DNA of 64,000 nt from contig OZ023216.1 of assembly GCA_963995525.1 (NCBI GenBank), positions 40,831,659 through 40,895,658 on the forward strand, written 5' to 3'. The position numbers and the translations under genes were made by a program. This DNA is from Escarpia spicata (taxonomy: Eukaryota; Annelida; Polychaeta; Sabellida; Siboglinidae). Shown piece after piece: positions 1 to 10,052 of this stretch (within the stretch, counting starts at the first letter, position 1; every line of letters starts with the position of its first letter). Below the pieces are notes generated by a model, which worked only from the letters and a program-made list of their open reading frames with translations, had not been told where the DNA came from and did not search any database.

Positions 1-378
1 CCGGTTCAACGTTTTCTAATTAAAAATTTAGGCTTTAGTATTAAAATCGAGACACTACTATCCTTGTAAATGTAATTAAGCTTTTGACTTACGCTTTAGC
101 CTTTGCGCTGGGCTTAACATTCCTTCTAAATGATATATAGAATAAATTATTATTTCTTAATCCCTAAAAGTGTGCATTTCTACGTTGAATAGACACATAA
201 AATATATGTGTAACTTACTGTTGTTAAACATCTCACTTGGTAAATTGGTTTGTAACATTTCGGTATATTAAGAGTTGCCTGCTATTTGTGGGACATGGTT
301 ATATGCCACTATTCAACACATACAGGATGTTTCTTCCATTTATCAGTATATATGTAGGTTTTGTTTTAAATATTTCAA
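1..378. repeat. ~380 bp dispersed repeat, copy 1
   Basis: This block reappears at 6547-6925 in the same orientation with roughly one visible base difference (near position 26). It opens with CCGGTTCAACG and similarity stops at ATTTCAATTG. Copy 1 starts at the window edge and may extend further left. It contains no convincing gene. In both copies the right flank is reverse-transcriptase-derived sequence, so this is either a recent mobile insertion (for example a solo terminal repeat) or part of a larger repeat family. The near identity against badly decayed neighbours shows it is young. Confidence 0.85.
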
Positions 379-389
379 TTGGCGGCTCT

Positions 390-660
390 GTGCATACACA
401 CACTCCACAGTACCTTGCTGACCGTATATTTGCATATGTTCCCTGTCGCACTCTACGCTCGGCTGATCAATGTCTCATTGTTGTTCTTAGAGTTAACCAG
501 GCACGGTACGGTTGTTTAGGAGAGATCTGAAAACCTTTCTCTTTAATCAGGCCTTTTCATAATTTAATGTCATAATCTGCGCGGTTTCTGCTGTATGTAG
601 GTCGTCACCGATATAATAATAATAATATATTTTATTGATATAGCGCCATATCTCCGGATA
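390..660 (+). mobile_element. L2/CR1-like retrotransposon C-terminal fragment and 3' tail
   Basis: The plus-strand frame carries a short stretch including YVPCRTLRSADQ, the signature found near the C-terminus of L2/CR1-type polyproteins. After a stop the DNA still encodes a KPFSLI-like remnant of the LKTxLF motif. The fragment ends in an (ATA)n run and the phrase TATAGCGCCATAT, typical of the 3' tails of these elements. It is truncated at the 5' side by the 380 bp repeat and is not functional. Confidence 0.65.
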
Positions 661-699
661 TAAAAAAAACTGTTCGGTACAATATGATACTTATTTTAC

Positions 700-977
700 A
701 AGAACAAGAATGCTAAACTAAAAAAGTATGTACACTCAATATTTGCGGAATGTTCACTACGAACAAGAACGATAAACTAAAAAAGTACATACACTCAACA
801 TTTGCGGAATGTTCACTACGAACAAGAATGATAAACTAAAAAGTACATACACTCAACATTTGCGGAATGTTCACTACGAACAAGAACGATAAACTACAAA
901 CGTAAATTTACTCAACTGATCTGGGGGTCGTTTCCACGAGCAAGAGGGTTTCCAAGTAGAAGCTTTGATAAAAAGTA
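700..977. repeat. 58-59 bp minisatellite module, copy 1
   Basis: About three and a half tandem units of 58-59 bp begin with GAACAAGAA and contain TTTGCGGAATGTTCACTAC. They are followed by a unique tail that includes CTGATCTGGGGGTCGTTTCC and ends at AAGCTTTGATAA. The same module, tail included, recurs at 3263-3592 with one more unit. Confidence 0.9.
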
Positions 978-1185
978 TAATATAATAAGAACCTAATGTG
1001 AAATTTAAATATACATTTCTAAATATATGAATTATGTAGTATAAATTATCGGCTAAATATTGACTAGATTTTACTATCTAAAAATTACACTGTTTGCTGT
1101 TTTAAATTCAATCGCGTAATTATATTAAATATATACTTAAAATGCAGTATACAGTAAACCATGCAGTGACGTTAGAATGAAAATA

Positions 1186-1694
1186 TCTTATAAATAATCT
1201 TGAAATGTATTCTTGAAAAGATGTGTCTTTAACTGAGATTTGAAAAGTTCCATAGAGTCAGCGTCACGGATACACAACGGCAGACTTTTCCACAGGCGAG
1301 GTGCCGTCACGGAGAAACCCCGTCGACCGTATTGTTCCATGTCGTAGCGTACCACAATTACAAGGTTTCTATCAGCAGAACGAAGCCGGCGCCCTGGTAT
1401 ATACGGCGAAATCAAGTCGACAATGTTCACTGGCGCGAAATGGTGTAACGCGCGGTATGTCAGCAGAAGAATGTTATAGTTGATGCGCCATTGGACCGGG
1501 AGGCAGTGAAGCGTAACGAGGGTGGGGGTGATGTGTTGATGGTCGCGACGGCGTTGTCTCGTTATTAGGCGAGCCGCCGAATTTTGCACCCTTTGTAGCT
1601 TCTCGATTAAACGGACGTTCACTCCAAAAAATAATCCAGTCTGGAAGTAACAAGTGCGTGTACGATCGTCTTGCACGCATGGGTTGTTAAACAC
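1186..1694 (-). mobile_element. L2-like reverse transcriptase C-terminal region
   Basis: A 168-residue open frame matches the C-terminal part of L2/CR1 polyproteins. It has a thumb-like LIEKLQRVQNSAARLI segment, then LHCLPVQWRI, YIPGRRLRSADRN, APRLWKSLPL and the closing FKSQLKTHLF. The reverse transcriptase core and the endonuclease are absent here. This is a 5'-truncated copy with a fairly well preserved reading frame. It could be a separate insertion or the displaced 3' end of the minus-strand element at 8.2-15.2 kb. Confidence 0.85.
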
Positions 1695-2029
1695 TTTCTG
1701 ATTCTAGCGATCTTGTGGAGCTAGAAATACGCAGAAATAGGACATGTCACGTGGTTTACGGTCATTGTCAAACTATGCCTCAAAAACCTCAAAAGAATAT
1801 AAAAATGCAGCAGCATAATATTTCAATTTATCGAAATTGTAAGCAAGCATTCAAACTAATCAGGACAGTTATCGAACAGCCCATGGCGTGTAAACAGTTT
1901 ATGCGTTGCGTTATGTCGTACAATGATGATTTTGAACACGAAGCAGCAGAAACCGAGTACTTCCGTTTAGCTCGTGACGTGGTATCGTCTCACGAACATT
2001 GTATTTCACTAATACAACTTATTTGACGC

Positions 2030-3262
2030 TTTGTTTGCAGCCGTTGATAAAAGAAGTGGTTCCGGTTAATAATAACAATACGTTGGAGTATTATTTCTAA
2101 AATTATTTGTGAAAACTGCATAATTATGGCTGCATACAGCAGAAACCGAGTAGAGCAGTATACGTGAAAAACGGTATAGGTGTAGCAACTTCTATACAGC
2201 CCCCCAGAAAACACTGCGGCAGTGTTTTTACATTAATTTGAAAACACTACGCTGGGTCCGTGGTCTTTTCATTTTTCGTTCGCACGCTTTAGAAAGAAAA
2301 ACGAGAAAGCAAACAATGTCAGCTTTCCATTTTCCAATTTGATTTAATTAAACCGAAAAACAAAATAAAAATAGTACAAAGCGTTTTTCGTGTTTCTTGC
2401 ACCAGAAAGAAAAACGATTGCATCGTCTTGCACTCGTTTTTCTTGATTTGTTTCTCTTTCTCTGGCAACTTGATCTTTCGGTCGTGTTACCATTTCAGTT
2501 AGCTTGGTTGCGTCGATGGGAAAACTTTGTCGCGGGAAGTGGTATTGCCGCCAAAATTAGATCGTTATCGATGGGAGCTGGAAGGTCGACATTGTGTAAT
2601 TTCGGAGCCGTTTTTTGAAAGCGTTCCATAATTAGAGTCTGAATATACTGGTAATGCTACAATAATAATTATACTACAGTTTCCTACGTGTTTAATAAGT
2701 GTTCGAAAACACCTGCTGACGTGTAATGCGAAATCAATATTGCGTCCTTATAGCTAGATGCTGATCATCGCATAGGGACTCCACAACACAATAATTTCCC
2801 TAATTCTTGATTGCTTTACTACTATGACACCACTATGTGAGTATGGCACTTAATTCCATGAAAACCACCAGCTATCACACCTCCGAAATTGCCGACGCCT
2901 GCGCACAATTCTGCGAATACATGCCTACTAGGAGTGGGTGAGACACCTCACAATATCGAGTTCGCTCCTTCTCTCGCTGTACAATCCCGCCTGAGGGAGA
3001 TCGTCAGCTCAATCGCACGAACATTCTCCAAGGCGTGTCCGCCTCGAAAACCGAATTCACTCTAAGAAAATCCTACATTCCAATCCGTCTAGTGAAGACA
3101 CATATGAAACGCTAACTGTCGCTGTTGCCACTAAATCATCAATCATAATTCGTGGCCACCGCCACACGAATGTTTTCCCTGACACATCACCATTGTACGC
3201 AGTAATATACTACACAACATAACTGTAAACGTGGACATATTCAACTTCTCCGGAGTTGCCAG
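2030..3262. other. AT-rich interval without recognisable gene
   Basis: No supported gene was found. Short frames exist on both strands but show no family motif. One GC-richer stretch at 2880-3190 encodes, on the minus strand, an unrecognised run with a stop inside. It may be a decayed exon or repeat. Confidence 0.5.
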
Positions 3263-3592
3263 TGCGAACAAGAATGCTAAACTAAAAAAGTATGTACACT
3301 CAATATTTGCGGAATGTTCACTACGAACAAGAACGATAAACTAAAAAAGTACATACACTCAACATTTGCGGAATGTTCACTACGAACAAGAATGATAAAC
3401 TAAAAAGTACATACACTCAACATTTGCGGAATGTTCACTACGAACAAGAATGATAAACTAAAAAGTACATACACTCAACATTTGCAGAATGTTCACTACG
3501 AACAAGAACGATAAACTACAAACGTAAATTTACTCAACTGATCTGGGGGTCGTTTCCACGAGCAAGAGGGTTTCCAAGTAGAAGCTTTGATA
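3263..3592. repeat. 58-59 bp minisatellite module, copy 2
   Basis: Four to five tandem units of the same 58-59 bp sequence as at 700-977 are followed by the identical unique tail. Copy-number change within otherwise matching modules suggests that the array and its tail moved or were duplicated together. Confidence 0.9.
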
Positions 3593-3599
3593 ATTGTCG

Positions 3600-4575
3600 C
3601 TGTGTATCCTGCCGTGCGGTTATTCGGTCTGACTTGAGGGAATATTTTCCACCGATGCCACATTCCAAATTAGTCTCTTAAGTCACCGACTCACACACTT
3701 TTATATATAAAACACCATTTCGTAAATTAACAGCGCTTGCATTGACATTTAGTTCGACATCGTGCGTGCCAAGCGGTTGTCGATACCACTGTTTTCACAA
3801 TGCGAGTCAGCTATGGGAATATGGATGCCTAGGTTCCATAGATCCAAACAATAATGCATAGACATCGTTCTGAATATGATCACTTTCGGCAAATTAAATG
3901 GAAACATCACATTGCAATTACGTAGAGTTTCATAGATGGAATACCACGAGCTTCCTTCGTGGTTCAGCATAAACACGCAATTCACGCTTTTAATTTACCT
4001 GTATTTGATGTGAATCCCCCGCTTTTTGTGAGTCGTTGATGGTAAATCCACTATTGGTGAATGTTTTATAAAATACACATGCACGGATGTTTGCACAGTA
4101 AAACTAGACTCTGTAGTAGACTCTGAGTTGAACTCTGAGTGAACATTCTTCAGGATAGTTAATTTCTATGCAAGTTTGTTCTTTCGGACATATCCAATAC
4201 GTGATGATTTTTACATAGTACTGAAGAAGTTGTGTGCTACACCGACGGACGCCTTTACAAGGTAAACATTCACGTATGGGACATGTCTAAAACAACTAAT
4301 ATGCATAAGTAGATTCTGGTTTATGATAGCTAAGATTTCAAAATGACTGAACAGTGTTGCTGAACACTTTCATCGTGCTTGCTTTCAATAAATTGTGGTA
4401 TCACGAAATCTGTTTTCTCTAAAAACAATTAAGATACATCAATACACATAAACGCGGTACCAAAATGAACCATATATGTTTACTACAGACGAATATTTAA
4501 TACAAAAATATCAGCTCTCCCGGCAGGTTCTTCAGAAAACGTTTGGAGAAACGTGAAGCAGTCGCATCGAAATGG
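3600..4575. other. AT-rich interval, nothing recognised
   Basis: No gene, RNA or repeat family is supported here. The only frames are short and lack motifs. Confidence 0.5.
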
Positions 4576-4579
4576 CTTC

Positions 4580-4670
4580 TACTACCATTAATAATAATAT
4601 AATAACACAATTTATTTACATAGCGCCCGACTCAATCAGATTGCTCTCAGGCGCTTTACATGCATGTGCA
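4580..4670 (-). mobile_element. 3' tail of an L2-like retrotransposon
   Basis: A (TAA)n-like run is followed by TTTACATAGCGCCCGACTC and CTCAGGCGCTTTACATG. This is the usual appearance of L2-like 3' tails, with trinucleotide repeat next to a GCGC-containing end. No coding sequence is attached. Confidence 0.4.
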
Positions 4671-5159
4671 CGTAATTATTTAAAATTGTATTATAGATAC
4701 AAACAAAATTCATCCTAAGATGTCTATTATCATTTGCCATTTATCTTGTATGTTCTGTTTAGGAACGTAATTCAGGAACTCAATAACAGTTCTCGTGTAC
4801 ATATTATGTCAACGCCATTTTTGTAACGTTCTCATACAGCGCAGTATCCAGCCGTTAAGACTGCATTTAGAAGAAGCATTCAGCCACGGTGCAATGAATG
4901 CGAGAAGACTATACGTACACTGGAAAGCTATGTGAACTGCAGCAACGTAGCTTGAACGAACTTGCCTAAGGTTCGACACGGCAGCACTTTCTCAGGTTTG
5001 ACAATGGAGTGAGTCCAACATGAACAATGCTAGTCATATATCAACATGTTGAATTATACTAAGCTATGTCACATTCAATTATAAATGGTTGTAAATTCGC
5101 ATGTTTCATGTACTTTTAAATCTCAACGATTTAAAAGTATTGTTGAAACGTGTTTTTTT

Positions 5160-6360
5160 AAATAAATAAAACAATGCCATTTTTTAATAGCGTTTGATGG
5201 ATCTGAATTGGATTGGCAAAGTGTGCGCTCATTCGCGATCTGATTTCTCCATGACGAAGAAGCGTAACAACATGTCACCCGAGCGGAATGCATCACCACC
5301 AAAGAAAAAGAGATACATAACACAGTTCCAGGACAGTTGGGTTAAAGAATGGCCAGGCAAGATAGCGAGGAGCCACAAAGACAGCGCTTACGCCCTGTGT
5401 CGGCTTTGCTGGAGCAATTTCAGTATTGGTTCAGGTACCTACCTACCTACCTCTTATCTACGTTTTAAAACTAGTGACGGATGATACTATGATTTTTGTT
5501 ACGTAACTGATGTTATCTGACGCTACACACGCAGAGGGTGCTCTGCTCATCAGCGATGGTGTGCGCGCTCGCTTCTTCCAGTGAGTCACTTTATAGTTTA
5601 TATATTTGTATCAATTTCAGCGAAAACATTGAAGAATTGCCGGTTTTTATTTGCTTGCTACAGGACAATCATCAACATTGTGTGCAGCAGCACGTTTATC
5701 TATTTTATTATCTTGTTTGTTAATTGTCACTCAGGAACGATCGTCTTTTCTACGCTGCCCTGGTAACCAAGGTGGTAAGTAAACTGTCCTACAGCAATCA
5801 GCTGCTGATTGAGTTGGAGGTCCTCTGGCCAGATCTGAGGGAGAAATTCACCCCAAACACAGGTACATACAGATAGGCATCGTCAGTTTTGACAACCTAT
5901 AATAAAATCATTGATATAAAGTAGGCAAATTAACAAACTAACACTAATAAACTAAGCACATTGCATAATAATATAGTTCTGCTTTATTTGTATTGAGTGC
6001 TTTGCTTTGGTGTGTTTCATTGCTCGATCTGGCCAAGCGTTTGCCAGAACAACTGCTCCCGGAGGAGGACTGCTCAGATACCGGATGAATGGATGCGTTC
6101 TGGGCCGTCATGGCGATATGCACCCTTGTAGGGGGAGATCACCCCTTCGCCACCCTCGCAGCCATCGTGAAGGTTTATCTGCTCATGTCACACAGCAACG
6201 CCGACTCAGAGTGGACCTTCTCCATCGTCAACAAGATTGACACGGAGCAACGCTCGGATTTGACCGAGGACACCATCGAAGCCCTTCTGTCAGTGACGTT
6301 GAACTCTACGGCAGACATTCTTATGAGCCACCCGCGACTGTGCTACACATGTCTAAGAAA
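5160..6360 (+). pseudogene. hAT-like DNA transposon transposase relic
   Basis: Pieces of one transposase lie in order. An N-terminal block (5194-5434) contains a Lys-rich stretch, FQDSWVKEWPG and ALCRLCWSNFSIGSG, resembling BED-type zinc-binding starts of hAT proteins. Two further candidate exons (about 5535-5580 and 5734-5861) follow with GT-AG borders. A C-terminal block (about 6040-6340) carries HPFATLAAIVKVYL, SHSNADSEWTFS and RSDLTEDTIEALLS, the hAT dimerisation region. The central catalytic part is missing and a TGA interrupts the last block just before MDAFW, so the copy is dead. Family assignment is from the C-terminal pattern; the subfamily is uncertain. Confidence 0.75.
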
Positions 6361-6475
6361 GCCACATCGAACTACAACCTGCTTCACAGGAACACACTTT
6401 AATTTCCCAATCACTGTTGACACACATTGTCTCTATATAAATGTGCATACGTTTACTAGATGCTCACATAAATAG

Positions 6476-6534
6476 GCACACGTACGCATGCGCGCACGCA
6501 CGCACGCACGCGCACACACAAATACACACACATA
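6476..6534. repeat. (CACG)n/(CA)n microsatellite
   Basis: A short run of CACG and CA repeats separates the hAT relic from the second 380 bp repeat. Confidence 0.85.
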
Positions 6535-6546
6535 AAAGAGTTGGCC

Positions 6547-6925
6547 CCGGTTCAACGTTTTCTAATTAAATATTTAGGCTTTAGTATTAAAATCGAGACA
6601 CTACTATCCTTGTAAATGTAATTAAGCTTTTGACTTACGCTTTAGCCTTTGCGCTGGGCTTAACATTCCTTCTAAATGATATATAGAATAAATTATTATT
6701 TCTTAATCCCTAAAAGTGTGCATTTCTACGTTGAATAGACACATAAAATATATGTGTAACTTACTGTTGTTAAACATCTCACTTGGTAAATTGGTTTGTA
6801 ACATTTCGGTATATTAAGAGTTGCCTGCTATTTGTGGGACATGGTTATATGCCACTATTCAACACATACAGGATGTTTCTTCCATTTATCAGTATATATG
6901 TAGGTTTTGTTTTAAATATTTCAAT
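6547..6925. repeat. ~380 bp dispersed repeat, copy 2
   Basis: Direct repeat of 1-378 with near-perfect identity. Its left boundary here follows GAGTTGGC and gives a likely true 5' end, since copy 1 is cut by the window. Its right flank is a plus-strand retrotransposon fragment. Confidence 0.85.
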
Positions 6926-7099
6926 TGAATGCAATTTATTATATAATAATGATGTCTCCATTATTACTATTGAGTGTTTTCTTCTTGTCCACTCCATTTG
7001 CTTTAAGAAAGAGACAATGACTTTTCTATATGTAAATCGTTAAGTTCTGGTCATTTTGAAGTACTGTTTCCCAGTTCCATTAGGATACAGCATTCAATC

Positions 7100-8190
7100 T
7101 CAAATGTCCACAGCTTGCCATGTCTCCCTCTCATTCCTAAAGATAACTTCAAGAATTATAAACCCATTTCAATCTCACTTTAATTTCCAAGATACTTAAG
7201 AAAAAGTTGTAGAAAACTCCTTGGATCTCATATTAAATCAAATGGCTTTTCTAATAAATTACAATCTGCGTACAAACATGTTCAATCGACGGAAACTGCC
7301 CTTTTAGATGTGCATAATGATATTACTTTAAATATGGATTAAGGTAAAGTAACAGGGCTTACCTTGCTAGATTTGTCTGCTGCTATTGATACAATTGATC
7401 ACGTCATTCTCATCAATCGTCTGTCTTTATGGTACGGTGTATCCGGCATAACGTTACGTTGTTTTTGTCATAACTAACATAGGCATGAAACAGTGCGGAA
7501 TGCGAATTGTCTTTCATCAGCACTCCCTATTTCATGTGGTGTTCCTCACGGTGTTGTTGTTCACTCTCTACACAACACCACTGTGCTCAGTTATTAACAA
7601 TCACAAAATAAATCATCTTCTTTATGCAGATGATACCGACATTTATATTTATTTATCTACGCCTAGTACTAATTGCTCCTTAGATGCACTCAGAAATAGT
7701 GTTAATGACGTTTTCGTTTGGATGACTGAGAGTAGATTAAACATAAATGCTGATAAAACAGATTTTCTTATTATTGGTACGGAGAGGAAGCGTGACAAAA
7801 TTATTTTTCCCACACCTATGCTTAGCTAGTAGGTTTGTTACGCTTGCACTTTCGGAACGAAATCTCGGAGTTATCTTTGATGGTAACTTCAATTTTAGAC
7901 AGGATATTTCTTAAACTTGTCGCTGCTGTTATTATCACATTCGTGATTTACAACGTATTCGCTGTTATTTGCCTGTTTCTGTTACACAAACTATCGCAAC
8001 AACACTTGTTACTAATAGGCGTGACTACTGTACTTTCACAATATTGCCCTTAAGGATATCACTAGGTTACACCGTGTACAAAATTGCTTAGCTACGGTTG
8101 TGACTCGGTCTCAGCGGTTTTCTCAGTCAGTGCCTCTTCTGAAGTCTTTGCACTGACTTCCTCTCCGATTTCGCACTTGTTAAGAACCGT
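7100..8190 (+). mobile_element. CR1/L2-like reverse transcriptase fragments
   Basis: Consecutive but frame-broken pieces of one reverse transcriptase run on the plus strand. They are a LLDLSAAIDTIDH-like motif near 7365-7400, a PISCGVP remnant near 7530, and then LLYADDTDIYIYLS with WMTESRLNINADKTDFLIIG in the frame 7485-7829. Near 8055-8160 comes LHRVQNCLATVVTRSQRFS, the start of the C-terminal region. YADD is the catalytic core. Several stops and frameshifts make the copy inactive. It runs antisense to the neighbouring element at 8.2-9.1 kb. Confidence 0.85.
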
Positions 8191-8204
8191 ACTTGATGCA
8201 GTGC

Positions 8205-9139
8205 TCAATTCGGCGTAGAGACAACATTCTGTTGGTTTCTGACATTTCCAATTTGATGTAAAACTGGGTTGTGTCTTCTGATTATATCACCGATAGGTGC
8301 TGTGTACGCAGAGAACAACAGAGGCACCAACACCGATCCTTGAGGGACGCCACGCTGGTTTTGCTGGAAGCACCATCTATTATATTGATCGACTGCGACT
8401 GGTCGGTTAGATGTGATCGCATCCATGCCAGCACGGAACCAGCAATTCCGAAGCGTTGTTCTAATCGGCTGAGTAGAATTTCATGGTCAACTGTGTCGAA
8501 GGCGGCTGACATGTCAAGAAGAACCAGGATGACTCCATACCGCCGGTCTAGCGCATCGAGGAAGTCATTCTGTACCAGAACTAGCGCAGTTTCCGTGGAG
8601 TGATTCAATTTGTAGGCTGATTGATATCGTTAAAGAAGATTGTTATCAGTCATGTAGTCGTTCAGACAGCGTGCAACATACCTTTCGAGTAGCTTGTACA
8701 CAAAAGGCAGGTTTGATATTGGTCTATAACTGTCCATATTGTCCTGATCGAGATGTGTCTTCTTATGCACATGAGTGACGTTGGCATGTTTTAGGCAGCA
8801 TGGAAAATCACCAGATGCTATAGATGACTTGACGAGTTGCGTCAGGAACGGTACTAAGTTGTCACTGACTTCTTTCAGCAGCCATGTTGGTAGAGGATCG
8901 AGCACGCACGATGTTATTGGTGACTTGTTGAACAGATTGCGGATGTCTGATGTAGTCGCAATCGGAAGTGAGTGAAGTTGTGACACGCAGGGTGCTGGAT
9001 GGCGGTCTGTGGTCGTGGTGGACGTGAGTGTAGGCTGGGTATGTAGTGCCATACGAATCGTCTCGATTTTCGCAGGGAAGAAGTTTGAGAAACTAGTTGC
9101 GAGATCTTGGATGTTGTCGTTAACTGGTAGATATATAAT
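8205..9139 (-). mobile_element. L2-like retrotransposon, reverse transcriptase half
   Basis: The minus strand encodes a reverse transcriptase start (MDSYRPISNLPFVYKLLER, then [19 protein letters not shown]) and, after a frameshift near 8290, [17 protein letters not shown]. It ends before the YADD box. Upstream, NDNIQDLATSFSNFF is the linker that normally follows the endonuclease. That linker begins abruptly at 9139, where an inverted-repeat element starts. The other half of the linker resumes at 14052-14319, so the two pieces are one interrupted element. Confidence 0.85.
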
Positions 9140-9140
9140 G

Positions 9141-9297
9141 GGGCGGCATAGCAAACCAATTGTGCATTTTGTGATAAAAGCACCACATTGGGAAGACATG
9201 CAGATCGATACATATCAAACAGATGTGGATATTGAGACATCATAAATTTTGTCCCAGACGTCAATGGCGGCCATTTTACAAAACGGTGGCTAGGCAA
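9141..9297 (+). repeat. left terminal inverted repeat
   Basis: Pairs with 13885-14050 in opposite orientation at an estimated 75-80% identity by eye. The outermost GGGGCGGCATA is identical in both arms. Confidence 0.75.
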
Positions 9298-9568
9298 TTT
9301 AAGTTGATATTAATTGATGTTCAGAACTGTCATCTCCAAAGGAATCAGGTGCTTTCAAGTGGGACTATTTGACATTCTAAGCTTCTACAACACTGCTTAA
9401 AGTTATTGACAATCATTATGGCTGCGGTTTTACAAAATGGCGGTCATACAATTTAATCACAATTAATGTGTGATCAGAACTGCCATCCCCAGAGGAACGG
9501 GGTGATTTCAAGTGGGGATAGTTGATATTTAAACTTCTAAAATATTGTGAAAGTGATTGACAATGATT
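9264..9568. repeat. two ~153 bp subterminal tandem copies
   Basis: A block beginning ATGGCGGCCATTTTACAAAA is followed by a diverged second copy beginning ATGGCTGCGGTTTTACAAAA. Both continue with similar CAGAACTG and TTTCAAGTGGG motifs and end at TTGACAAT. They lie just inside the left inverted repeat, where DNA transposons often carry subterminal transposase-binding repeats. That role is only suggested here. Confidence 0.65.
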
Positions 9569-9569
9569 G

Positions 9570-10050
9570 TTTTGTGTTGTTTTAATAGTCAGTGGATGAT
9601 AAAGCAGCACTTATTTGCAGAACGAGTCTTGTTTTAATGATACATTTGATGCTTTCTAAAATTACAAGTCAGACTGTTGTACAGCTGAAAACACACCTTA
9701 TTTATGCCTAATACTATTCTGACCATGGAATACGAACGTGTCTGAAAACTAAGACATAAAATGTACAAATTATTCAAATTTAAAACACCTTTCAACAAAC
9801 AGCCATGCTTAACATCAATGCATTTTGACAAAGATATGTCAAATTGAAATGTTCTTTATCAAATGTCAAATTCTGTTCGTTTGTGCTCATATGTCACCAG
9901 AGTTGCTTTTTTGCTTTCACAGTTCCCTTTAATGGCCAGGAATTCAATTATGTGTGCACTCCCCTACACAAACTGACACAGAGTTGTGCATTCTAGTGCA
10001 GCCGTGTTGTACTTGCAACGCTTCACACAACCCTTCTTGCACTTACGTGA
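9570..10050. other. non-coding part of the inverted-repeat element
   Basis: AT-rich sequence between the subterminal repeats and the 3' end of the broken gene. No motif was recognised. Confidence 0.4.
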
Positions 10051-10052
10051 GA

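Noticed and set aside
237..530. 97-residue frame starting in the 380 bp repeat.
   Set aside because: Only its C-terminal half has reverse-transcriptase-like motifs; the first half is repeat sequence fused by chance.
2880..3190. GC-richer minus-strand stretch that looks partly coding.
   Set aside because: A stop interrupts it, no splice signals frame it and I recognise no family.
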